Position numbers and translations under genes: made by a program. A DNA stretch of 64,000 nucleotides from Acidobacteriota bacterium (GTDB lineage Bacteria; Acidobacteriota; Thermoanaerobaculia; Multivoradales; J023), in the NCBI GenBank assembly GCA_029263315.1, contig JAJCXR010000048.1:62001-126000 (forward strand), read 5' to 3'. Under the pieces are notes generated by a model. That model had not been told where the DNA came from, did not search any database, and saw only the letters and a list, made by a program, of their open reading frames with translations. Shown one piece after another: positions 17,380 through 25,361 of this stretch (its first letter is position 1; every line of letters starts with the position of its first letter).

Positions 17380-19296
17380 ATGGGCCAACAAGAAATCCGT
17401 AGCGTAGCTGACGACGACGAGATCCGTGCTTTCACCCAAGCCATGCTGGACGACCTGGCGGCCCTGGAGATGATGCTCGACAAGGGCATGTTCGAGAGCG
17501 GTATCCAGCGCGTCGGAGTCGAGCAGGAGATGGCGCTGGTGGGCGCCGACTGCCGTCCTGCAACGGCAGCCTTGGACTTGCTGGAGTTGCTCGATGACGA
17601 TCGATTCACCACCGAGCTGGCGCTGTTCAATCTCGAGGCGAACCTGCCGCCGCAACCCTTCAGCGGCCGATTTTTGCGGCATATGGAAGAGGAGCTCTCG
17701 GAAATCGTCCAGCGGGTCGACACGGCGGGTCAGTCGAGGCAAGTACAGGCGGTGCTCACCGGCATCTTGCCGACCTTGCGGCGCAGCGATTTGACCCTTG
17801 ACTCGATCACTCCAAAACCCCGCTACTACCAACTCAACGACGCCATGCTGGCCCTTGGCGACGGGCGCTTCCACATTTTTATCCGCGGTGTCGACGAGCT
17901 CGAGCTGCGACCCGAAAGCGTCATGTTCGAAGCCGCCAACACCAGTTTTCAGCTGCATTTGCAAGTTTCACCGGAGACGGCGGCGGCGCAATACAACCTG
18001 GCCCAGTTGATCACCGCACCCTTGCTGGCCGCAGCCGTCAACTCCCCCCTCTTTCTCGGCAAACGCCTGTGGCACGAAACCAGGGTCGCCCTCTTCGAGC
18101 GTTCCGTCGACTCCCGCTCGCAAGCGGCCCGTAGCCGTGGCCATATCCCCCGTGTGCACTTGGGCACCCAATGGTTGAAGCACTCGGTGCTCGAGCTCTT
18201 CCAAGACGCCGCGGCCCGTTTCCCGGTCGCCTTGACCTGCGATACCGGCCCCTCGGCCTTGCGGCAAGTGCAACAGGGCATTCCACCCGAGCTATCGGCC
18301 CTGCTGCTGCACAACGGGACGGTGTGGCGTTGGAACAGGGTTTGTTATGGGGCGGTCGATGGTGTCGCTCATCTGCGCATCGAGAACCGCGTCTTGCCCG
18401 CCGGCCCGACAGTGCTCGACGAAGTGGCCAACGCCGCCCTGTTCTATGGCTTGATGGCCAGTATGAAAGATATGGCGGCGAGCATTCCCCAACGTTTGGA
18501 CTTCGATGAGGCGCGGGGCAATTTTGTCAAGGCGGCGCGCCAAGGTTTGGGCGCCAACCTCACCTGGTTCGACAACCAGCGCCTGAGCGCCCGAGACCTT
18601 CTGCAGCAGGAGCTGCTGCCCATGGCGCGCCAAGGTTTGGCGGATTCCGAGGTTCCGGACGAAGACATCGAACGCTACCTGGGGACCCTCGAGGAACGTA
18701 TCCACTCGAACCGCACCGGGTCCCGTTGGATCATCGACGGCTTCGCTGCTCTGGAGAGCACCATGCCGTCACCTGAGGATGCCGCAGCCCGTTTGGTCGA
18801 CATCATGCTGCGCCGCATGCGCAGTGGCGAAGCGGTCCACAAGTGGGCGGCGCCGGATTTGGAGAGAACATCCAGCCGACCGTTTCTCTACCGCACGGTG
18901 GCCGATGTCATGAGCGACGATCTCTTCACCGTCCGGCCACGGGATGTCATCGACCTTGCTGCCCGCATGATGCACTGGAAGCACTTTCGCCACGTTCCGG
19001 TGGAATCCAGGGACGGTACCCTGCGGGGTCTGATTTCCCATCGCACCCTGTTGCAGCTGCACCATGTGCGCACCACCCAAGGTGATGGACCGGTGGCGGT
19101 CGAAGACATCATGGATTCCGAGCCCCTGACCGTTTCCCCCGAAACCCCCTTCGACGAGGCCATGGACTTGATCCTCCACGGCTCCCATGCCTGCCTGTTG
19201 GTGGTCGACGACGGCAACTTGGTGGGCATCGCAACGGAAAGGGATTTCCTGCGCGCCGTCGCCGCCATGCGACACCCTCCCGAGACGTCCGCCTGA
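17380..19296 (+). CDS. Carboxylate-amine ligase (GCS2 family) fused to a CBS-domain pair
   Basis: 638 aa. Residues of about 20-480 form a glutamate-cysteine-ligase-type 2 domain. QRVGVEQEMALV carries the catalytic/metal-binding glutamates, and ELALFNLEANLPP, FEAANTSFQLHLQV and RIENRVLP are family motifs. Residues 507 onward form two CBS motifs (VADVMSDDLFTVRPRD and VEDIMDSEPLTVSPET), making a Bateman module that normally binds adenine nucleotides. The likely activity is ATP-dependent ligation of an amine or amino acid to a carboxylate, gated by nucleotide level; the substrate is unknown. There is no signal peptide. It is convergent with the FKBP gene. Confidence 0.85.
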   Translation: MGQQEIRSVADDDEIRAFTQAMLDDLAALEMMLDKGMFESGIQRVGVEQEMALVGADCRPATAALDLLELLDDDRFTTELALFNLEANLPPQPFSGRFLRHMEEELSEIVQRVDTAGQSRQVQAVLTGILPTLRRSDLTLDSITPKPRYYQLNDAMLALGDGRFHIFIRGVDELELRPESVMFEAANTSFQLHLQVSPETAAAQYNLAQLITAPLLAAAVNSPLFLGKRLWHETRVALFERSVDSRSQAARSRGHIPRVHLGTQWLKHSVLELFQDAAARFPVALTCDTGPSALRQVQQGIPPELSALLLHNGTVWRWNRVCYGAVDGVAHLRIENRVLPAGPTVLDEVANAALFYGLMASMKDMAASIPQRLDFDEARGNFVKAARQGLGANLTWFDNQRLSARDLLQQELLPMARQGLADSEVPDEDIERYLGTLEERIHSNRTGSRWIIDGFAALESTMPSPEDAAARLVDIMLRRMRSGEAVHKWAAPDLERTSSRPFLYRTVADVMSDDLFTVRPRDVIDLAARMMHWKHFRHVPVESRDGTLRGLISHRTLLQLHHVRTTQGDGPVAVEDIMDSEPLTVSPETPFDEAMDLILHGSHACLLVVDDGNLVGIATERDFLRAVAAMRHPPETSA

Positions 19297-19336
19297 AGCC
19301 GCGATAAAGGAGCGCCGGCACAGCCCCAAAGCCATC

Positions 19337-19384
19337 GGTCAGCGGCGGAGCCGCTGGCCCCCGAGGTCCGACGACCTGCGGGGG
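19337..19384. terminator. Paired hairpins between convergent genes
   Basis: A 10-bp stem 19337-19346/19350-19359 (core CAGCGGC-GGA-GCCGCTG) is followed by a second GC-rich hairpin, 19358-19384 (CCCCCGAGGT against ACCTGCGGGGG with one bulge). The two share two bases and would be alternatives. No U-tract is present; the position between convergent stops suggests bidirectional termination. Confidence 0.4.
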
Positions 19385-19405
19385 CGGCCGATCTCCCTCA
19401 GCTCA

Positions 19406-20146
19406 TCAGGGCGAGACGATATCCAACAGCTCGACCTCGAAGACCAGGGCCGCGTTGGCGGGGATCTGCGGCGGCCGGCCTTGGCTACCGTAGGCCAATG
19501 CCGGCGGACATACCAGGCGGCTCTTGCCACCCACCTTCATGCGCTGCAAACCTTCCGTCCAGCAGGGCACCACTTGGTTGAGGCCAAACTCCACCGGCTC
19601 CCCACGATCAACGGACGAATCGAATACCTGGCCGCTGCGCAAGGTGCCGTGGTAGTGCACCCGTACCTTCGACGTGGCGGTCGGTGAGTCGCCGGTGCCG
19701 GGGGTGATCTCCGTCATCACCATGCCTGAGTCCAGCTTCTCGGCCCCCGGTTGGGTCGCCATGTGCTCAACAAAAGTTGCCGCCAACTGGGCTTCCTCTT
19801 CCCCCGCCTTGGCGAACCGTTCCTGGGCCAGCTGCTGAATCTGCTGCTGGAATTCATTGACCTCGACCTTCGCCTCACCGGCGAGGCCGTCGCTCAAGCC
19901 GGCGATCATCAAAGACTGCTCTTGCTCGCTGAGATGAAAGAGCTGAACTTGCTTGGCCATGCTAGCGCCGAGGGCATAGATGATCTTCTCTTGGTCCGTT
20001 TCCAGGGCCACCGGGTCGCCATTGACGGGTGCCGTGGCGTCGTCTGCGGCCTCCTCAGCAGCGCAGCCCGCCAGCGAGACGGCCAAGCTACACATCAGCG
20101 GCAAACAAAGGGCCGCGGCGCGTCGGCGCCAAAGGTTGAATTGCAT
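19406..20146 (-). CDS. FKBP-type peptidyl-prolyl cis-trans isomerase, lipoprotein (Mip/FkpA-like)
   Basis: 246 aa from the ATG at 20146, chosen because AAAGGAA lies 6 nt upstream and the signal peptide begins here; upstream in-frame ATGs lack both. The lipobox SLAGC predicts a lipid-anchored envelope protein. An acidic linker and a helical dimerisation region (DQEKIIYALGASMAKQ through QQIQQLAQERF) resemble the FKBP_N domain of Mip/FkpA. The C-terminal FKBP domain (about 150-246) contains VRVHYHGTLRSGQVFDSS, GLQRMKVGGKSRLVCPP and LAYGSQG. It would catalyse proline isomerisation and chaperone exported proteins. It is divergent from the BamA-like gene. Confidence 0.92.
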   Translation of the reverse strand: MQFNLWRRRAAALCLPLMCSLAVSLAGCAAEEAADDATAPVNGDPVALETDQEKIIYALGASMAKQVQLFHLSEQEQSLMIAGLSDGLAGEAKVEVNEFQQQIQQLAQERFAKAGEEEAQLAATFVEHMATQPGAEKLDSGMVMTEITPGTGDSPTATSKVRVHYHGTLRSGQVFDSSVDRGEPVEFGLNQVVPCWTEGLQRMKVGGKSRLVCPPALAYGSQGRPPQIPANAALVFEVELLDIVSP

Positions 20147-20471
20147 CGTCGTTCCTTTCACATACTGAATATTCGAAGTCTTGCCAAAGAGGCGCGACGA
20201 TAGCAGTCCTTTCGGCATCTGTCACTAGGCCCTGATATGCTATAGCGTCATTTCCAACGGCGGGCTTCCGCCCTGATCTGCGGTCTCGGGTACCTGGGCT
20301 CGAGCCCCGAGGTCTGAATGAAAAGGTCAGCCTTTGTTGTATGATGTAGTAGCTTTCCGCCCTGAGAACGACAGCTCTTGTCGAGGCCCCCATGCTGCTG
20401 AAGCGAAATGTCGATTCAAGACGACCCATGATTCGATGCCGTTGCCCTGTGACGAGGCATCGAATCTCCCC
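20147..20471. other. Intergenic region between divergent envelope genes
   Basis: About 325 bases containing the promoters of the FKBP and BamA-like genes. A TATGCTATAG stretch lies near 20237-20246 and could supply a -10 element in either direction, but no matching -35 is convincing. The plus-strand frame is open back to 20334, leaving the downstream start uncertain. Confidence 0.4.
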
Positions 20472-22265
20472 ATGACCCCATCCTCTCGAAGTCGGTGGCG
20501 CCGTCCCACGGCCAGGTTTTTCAGCCCTCTTGTCCCGGCGCTGCTGTGTCTGCTGTGTCATGCCCTCGCCCCTGGCCAGGCATCGGCCAAGGGTGCCGCC
20601 AGCGATCGGGAAGCCGGCGAGCGTTGGCGACGGGAGCTCATGGCCCAGGCTCAGCAGGTGCCCGGCGACGATGTGCTGATGGCCAACGGGGCGGTGATCG
20701 GCGAAATCTACGTGCAAACGGACGATATCTTCGATCCCGACAAACCCGACGAGAACCGTTTCGTTTTTCAGCTGGCCAACCGCCTGCACGTCACCACCCG
20801 CCCCTCGGTGATCGAAAAACGCCTCCTTTTCTCCTCCGGCGAGCCCTATGACCCCAGGCTGCTCGAGGAAACGGCCCGCTACCTGCGTTCGCTGGGATTC
20901 ATCTATGACGCCAAGGTGACGCCGGTGCGCTACCGCGGCAATCGGGTGGATGTCCTGGTGGTGACGCGCGATGTTTGGACCCTCAGCCTAGGTGCCGGCT
21001 TCGATCGCTCCGGTGGCGCCAACACGGTGCAGTTCCATATCGAGGAATCCAACCTCCTCGGCAGCGGCCGCTTCCTCGATCTCAAGCATTCCAACGATCC
21101 AGATCGAGAATCCTCTCGGCTGCGCTTCGTCGACCAGAACGTTTTTGATACCCGTACCGAGATGCGCCTGTGGTATGCCTCCAACAGTGATGGTCACCGC
21201 AAGGTCATCGATGTGGCGCATCCCTTCTTTTCCCTCGACACTCGCTGGGCCGCCGCCTTCAAGCTGATCGCCGACCGCCGCATCGAGCGTCTCTATCGCC
21301 AGGGGGAGGAGGCGGAGCGCTTCTCCCACGATCGACGTTTTGTAGAAATCCATGGCGGTCTCTCCGAGGGTTACCAGAACGGCCGTACACGCCGCTGGCT
21401 CTTGGGTTACACCTACCAGGAAGACACCTTCCGGAACGAGGGCGAAGTGGGCAACGGCGGCCCCTTCGAACCTCCCGGCGATGGTCTGCCCGGGGGGCCG
21501 ATCATCATCGCTCCTCCCTCCGGCGGCCCACCCCCGGTGGCTCCTCGCCGGTTGTCCTACATTTGGATCGGCCTAGAGGAAATCGAAGACGGCTTCGTCA
21601 CCCTGCGCAACATGGACCAGATCAACCGCACCGAGGACTTCAACTTCGGTCGCGAGCTGCGGCTTCGTCTCGGCTTTTCGTCCACTGCCCTAGGGGCCCT
21701 GGAAGATCAAGCCATCTTTGCCGCCGACGTGCGCTTCGGCTGGGATCTCAATCCACGACAGACACTTTTTCTCAGCGGCTACACCCATGGTCGTTGGGGC
21801 ACGGACAGCCACCAGAACGTCCACCTGGGCACTCGGATGCGCTACTACCTGCGCAACTTCAAACGCCACCGGCTGACCGTGACGTTGCATGGGGACGCCC
21901 AGTGGAACCCCGATGGGGAGAACCAGCTGCTGTTGGGGGGTGATACCGGTTTGCGGGGTTATCCCCGGCGCTACCAGGACGGCGACCGTCGCCTATCCAT
22001 CCATCTGGAGCAGCGTTTCTACACCAACTGGGAGCTCTTCAATCTGGTGCACGTCGGCGCCGGCGTCTTCTACGACGCCGGCCGTGCCTGGTACGCTGGC
22101 GGAGAACAGGACGACCGGGGCATTCTGCAAGATATCGGTTTTGGGCTACGGTTGGGCTCCAGCCGCTCGTCCCGTGGTCGGCTGGTGCACCTCGACGTGG
22201 CTTATCCCCTGAACGGCGATGAGCGGGAGCTCCAGTACCTGGTCACCAGCCAACAAAGCTTCTGA
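20472..22265 (+). CDS. BamA/TamA-type outer-membrane protein (surface antigen, Omp85 superfamily)
   Basis: About 597 aa from the ATG at 20472, preferred because a signal peptide (RRPTARFFSPLVPALLCLLC...) begins just after it; in-frame ATGs upstream at 20436 and 20334 would bury it. The periplasmic part contains POTRA-like motifs (RPSVIEKRLLFSSGEPYDPR and LEETARYLRSLGFI). The rest is a beta-barrel rich in alternating aromatic strands, with GGDTGLRGYPRRYQDGDRR matching the conserved L6-type VRGY/F motif of Omp85 proteins. It likely inserts or exports proteins at the outer membrane. With only one clear POTRA it is probably not the essential BamA but a small relative. Its stop abuts that of the convergent kinase gene. 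Confidence 0.82.
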   Translation: MTPSSRSRWRRPTARFFSPLVPALLCLLCHALAPGQASAKGAASDREAGERWRRELMAQAQQVPGDDVLMANGAVIGEIYVQTDDIFDPDKPDENRFVFQLANRLHVTTRPSVIEKRLLFSSGEPYDPRLLEETARYLRSLGFIYDAKVTPVRYRGNRVDVLVVTRDVWTLSLGAGFDRSGGANTVQFHIEESNLLGSGRFLDLKHSNDPDRESSRLRFVDQNVFDTRTEMRLWYASNSDGHRKVIDVAHPFFSLDTRWAAAFKLIADRRIERLYRQGEEAERFSHDRRFVEIHGGLSEGYQNGRTRRWLLGYTYQEDTFRNEGEVGNGGPFEPPGDGLPGGPIIIAPPSGGPPPVAPRRLSYIWIGLEEIEDGFVTLRNMDQINRTEDFNFGRELRLRLGFSSTALGALEDQAIFAADVRFGWDLNPRQTLFLSGYTHGRWGTDSHQNVHLGTRMRYYLRNFKRHRLTVTLHGDAQWNPDGENQLLLGGDTGLRGYPRRYQDGDRRLSIHLEQRFYTNWELFNLVHVGAGVFYDAGRAWYAGGEQDDRGILQDIGFGLRLGSSRSSRGRLVHLDVAYPLNGDERELQYLVTSQQSF

Positions 22266-25200
22266 TCAGTCGGCGGGGGTGGCGGGGGGCTCGAGAACCT
22301 CCCGTAGCAGGCGCAGAAGATCCTCGGGCCGGAAGGGCTTGTGCAAGAAACCGGAGATCGGCTCGCCTTCGAGGCGTCGTCGAATCTGCTGCTTGTTGTA
22401 GCCGCTCATCATCAAAATCTTGGCGTCCGGCTGCGCCAGACGCATGGCTCGATACGCCTGTTCTCCGTCCATTTGCGGCATCGTCAGATCCAGCAGCACG
22501 GCCCGGATGTCGAAACGGTTCTTGCGGAACAGGCGCACCGCCTGCCGCCCGTCCTCGGCCGTCAACACCTCGAAACCTTGGGCCTCGAGAATATCCTTGG
22601 CCACCTCGCGGACCAGATCCTCGTCATCGGCCACCAGGATGGTGCCACCGCCGCGCCAGCTGCGTACCTCCCGGTGATCCACAATTCCGCTCTCGGCCTC
22701 ATCGGTGACCGGAAAGAGCACCTCAAAAGTGCTGCCCCTCGAAGGCTGGCTGTAGACTTTGATGGCGCCTCCGTGGGCTCGCACAATGCCCAAGCTGGCG
22801 GCCAATCCCAGACCTCGCCCTTCGCTTTTGGTGGAGAAGAAGGGATCGAAGATGTGGGCCTGGGTGGTGCTATCGATACCTCGGCCCGAGTCCGAGACCT
22901 CGAAGAAGACATACTCTCCCGCCGGTCTTCCAGCATCGCCAAAGGCCTCTTCGAAGTAGGAGGCCGGCGCTTCGACCTGACTCGTTCGCACCGTCACAAC
23001 GCCCTCCCTACCCTCCAGGGCATCCACACCATTGCGTACCAGGCTCAGCAAGATGGTGTGAACCTGATCGCCATCGATCTTGGTCATCGGCAAGTTCTGC
23101 TTGAGTTGGAATTGCAAGGTCACACCCCTTGGCATGAGCTCCTGCAGCTTGCCTCGCAGGGACTCGATGACATCGTTGAGGTGCTGCACCTGGGGCGCCA
23201 TCTGGTCTTCACCGGCATAGGACAGCAGTTGATCGCTGAGCTTAGCTGCGCGGTCCGCCGCCGCCTCGATCTGCCTGGCCCGACTGTGGTCGATGCCTCC
23301 GGAAGAGAGGTGGCGGGCAAGTAGGCTGGCATGCCCCAAAACGCTGGTCAGCAAGTTGTTGAAATCGTGCGCGATGCCCGCCGCCAGGATCGCCAGGCTC
23401 TCGAGCCTCTCCGCCTGGTGGGCTTCTTTCTCCAGCTTCAGTCGATCCGCCGCCGCCCGCCTCTGTTCGGTGATATCGCGAGCAATGGCCACCATGCCCA
23501 TGGCCTCGCCGTCGTCGGTGCGCAAACGGGTGATGCTCATCCAAGCCGGGAAGGTGGAGCCATCCTTGCGCCGATGCCCCACTTCCCCTTGGAACGAGCC
23601 ATACTGGCGCACCCAGGTCATCAACGGGAACACTTCCTCCTGCATCTGCTCCGGGGTGTGAAAGAGTCCGATCTCGTAGCCCAGCACTTCGTAAACATCG
23701 TGCCCGTGCATGCGAGCCCAAGCCTCGTTGATGAATTTTGTGCTGCCCGACAAATCCGTCACCGCGATGCCATCCTCCGACTGCTCGACGGCCCGTTCCA
23801 GCATCCGCAAGGCCTCCTCCACCAACCGCCTTTCGGCGATCTGGCCCCGCAACCGTCGGTTGGTGGTGGCCAACTCGTCGGTCCGATCATCGACCTCCAA
23901 CTCCAAATGCTGCCTGAGCTGCTCGACTTCGTGATGCACCCGCTGAAAGCGCTCCGAAGCCTTGAGGACACTGATCGCCCCAACCCCCACCAAAGCGACG
24001 TTGGAGAAAAGAAAACGACCGTCGAAGCCATGGCTCTGCAGCAACAGATCAACCGTCAGAGAGATCGGCAGCAGCGTCGCCGCCCAGGCCCACAGGCGCT
24101 CTTCCGGAGCGCTGTGCCGAGCCTTTTGAAGCAACCGATAGCCCAAATAGGCTACCATTCCGAAGATCCAGATGAGACGCCATGGCAGGCTGGCCGACAG
24201 TAGCTGCGGCGGCAAGAACAAGGCCGACAAAGCGATGGCGACATGGCTTCCCTGGTAAGCGAAGGCCCAGGGGGGTTTGGCTTCCTCCAACAGACGCCAG
24301 CTCAGCTCGACGACCAGCAGCAGGATGAGATGAGAGGTCAAGACGAGAGCTCGACGCAGCAAGTCGTGGCTGGGAAGCAGCAGCTCACCGTGCTCGTTGA
24401 TGTAGACAAAGATCCAGCCCAGCCAGGTGAGCACAGCAAAAATGGCGTCACGACCCCACTCCCGATGCCGCACTGCCAAAGCCAAATGGTAGAGGCCGAT
24501 CAACGCCGCCAGCCCAGCCAGCGCCAACGGTAGAGCACCCCGTTGCAGCTGCTTTAAAACTAGAAGCTTACGACGCTGCTCCAGCACCGTGTCTTGCCCG
24601 ACGGTGATCACCTCACCCACAGGACCGAGCATTTGTCCGGTGCCGCCGTAGGCCCAACCCACACGCTGGAAGCGTAGTCCTAGGGTGAGGGAACCACCGG
24701 CCTTGAACAGCGAAGCGGGCAATGGAAACGTGCGGGGGCGGGGCGAGGGGACCTGAGCACCGGCAGAGACCTTTCCCACCTCAATACCATTGGCGTAGAG
24801 CACGTACTCGCCATAGCGAGCCGCCCCGACCAAAACCGCCAACCTTCCATCCATCGCCAACCCCGTCAGGGACGGCGGCAGAACCACAGATCGCCGCAGG
24901 TACAGCTCGCCGGAATAGTCGCTCAGCCCCAGGCTTTGCCAAGTGGCGGGCAACTCGGCATGTCGCCAGGCCGAGACGTCAAAAGCCGGCAGAGACCACT
25001 CTCCAGAGGCCAGAGATTGTCCAGATGACAAGGACCGTCCCGTCGGCGAGGCCGCCGAGGCTGGCGAAGGTATCGACGAGCTCGCCTCTCCCTCTGCCCC
25101 ATCGGAGGGCACCCACAAACCCCACCGACCGCTCAGATCCAGGGCTCCACTCACCACCACTGCATGGCCCCCGGCTGCACCATGCTGCGCTTCGCTGGCC

Positions 25201-25361
25201 GCGGAAGGTCCCGCCGACCTCGGAGACCCTTCACCACAGGACAGCAGCAAGAGCAGAAGCAGCGACAGCAGGGGGCTCAGCGGCGAAACGGCAAGCGGTC
25301 GCGCTGCTGAGGAAGGTGCCCATCGACCCCCGTTGGCCTCGAGCTCGGGTCCGGGCATCAT
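22266..25361 (-). CDS. Hybrid sensor histidine kinase, lipoprotein-type N-terminus, 7TM-DISM-like sensor, PAS, kinase, receiver
   Basis: 1031 aa. A hydrophobic N-terminus ends in a lipobox-like LLLSC. A beta-sandwich sensor (LSGRWGLWVP through FRRVGWAYGG) resembles the carbohydrate-binding-like 7TMR-DISM extracellular domain. About seven membrane helices follow (roughly 280-480), then a coiled coil, a PAS domain (AVEQSEDGIAVTDLSGS) with its PAC motif, a histidine domain with His665 in GIAHDFNNLL, and an ATPase domain with SLVRNGVDAL and EGRGLGLAASLGIV. The terminal receiver has Asp958 in LLDLTMPQMDG. The ATG overlaps the stop of the upstream paralogous kinase (ATGA). It likely senses an envelope ligand and passes phosphate to its own receiver. 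Confidence 0.9.
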   Translation of the reverse strand: MMPGPELEANGGRWAPSSAARPLAVSPLSPLLSLLLLLLLSCGEGSPRSAGPSAASEAQHGAAGGHAVVVSGALDLSGRWGLWVPSDGAEGEASSSIPSPASAASPTGRSLSSGQSLASGEWSLPAFDVSAWRHAELPATWQSLGLSDYSGELYLRRSVVLPPSLTGLAMDGRLAVLVGAARYGEYVLYANGIEVGKVSAGAQVPSPRPRTFPLPASLFKAGGSLTLGLRFQRVGWAYGGTGQMLGPVGEVITVGQDTVLEQRRKLLVLKQLQRGALPLALAGLAALIGLYHLALAVRHREWGRDAIFAVLTWLGWIFVYINEHGELLLPSHDLLRRALVLTSHLILLLVVELSWRLLEEAKPPWAFAYQGSHVAIALSALFLPPQLLSASLPWRLIWIFGMVAYLGYRLLQKARHSAPEERLWAWAATLLPISLTVDLLLQSHGFDGRFLFSNVALVGVGAISVLKASERFQRVHHEVEQLRQHLELEVDDRTDELATTNRRLRGQIAERRLVEEALRMLERAVEQSEDGIAVTDLSGSTKFINEAWARMHGHDVYEVLGYEIGLFHTPEQMQEEVFPLMTWVRQYGSFQGEVGHRRKDGSTFPAWMSITRLRTDDGEAMGMVAIARDITEQRRAAADRLKLEKEAHQAERLESLAILAAGIAHDFNNLLTSVLGHASLLARHLSSGGIDHSRARQIEAAADRAAKLSDQLLSYAGEDQMAPQVQHLNDVIESLRGKLQELMPRGVTLQFQLKQNLPMTKIDGDQVHTILLSLVRNGVDALEGREGVVTVRTSQVEAPASYFEEAFGDAGRPAGEYVFFEVSDSGRGIDSTTQAHIFDPFFSTKSEGRGLGLAASLGIVRAHGGAIKVYSQPSRGSTFEVLFPVTDEAESGIVDHREVRSWRGGGTILVADDEDLVREVAKDILEAQGFEVLTAEDGRQAVRLFRKNRFDIRAVLLDLTMPQMDGEQAYRAMRLAQPDAKILMMSGYNKQQIRRRLEGEPISGFLHKPFRPEDLLRLLREVLEPPATPAD

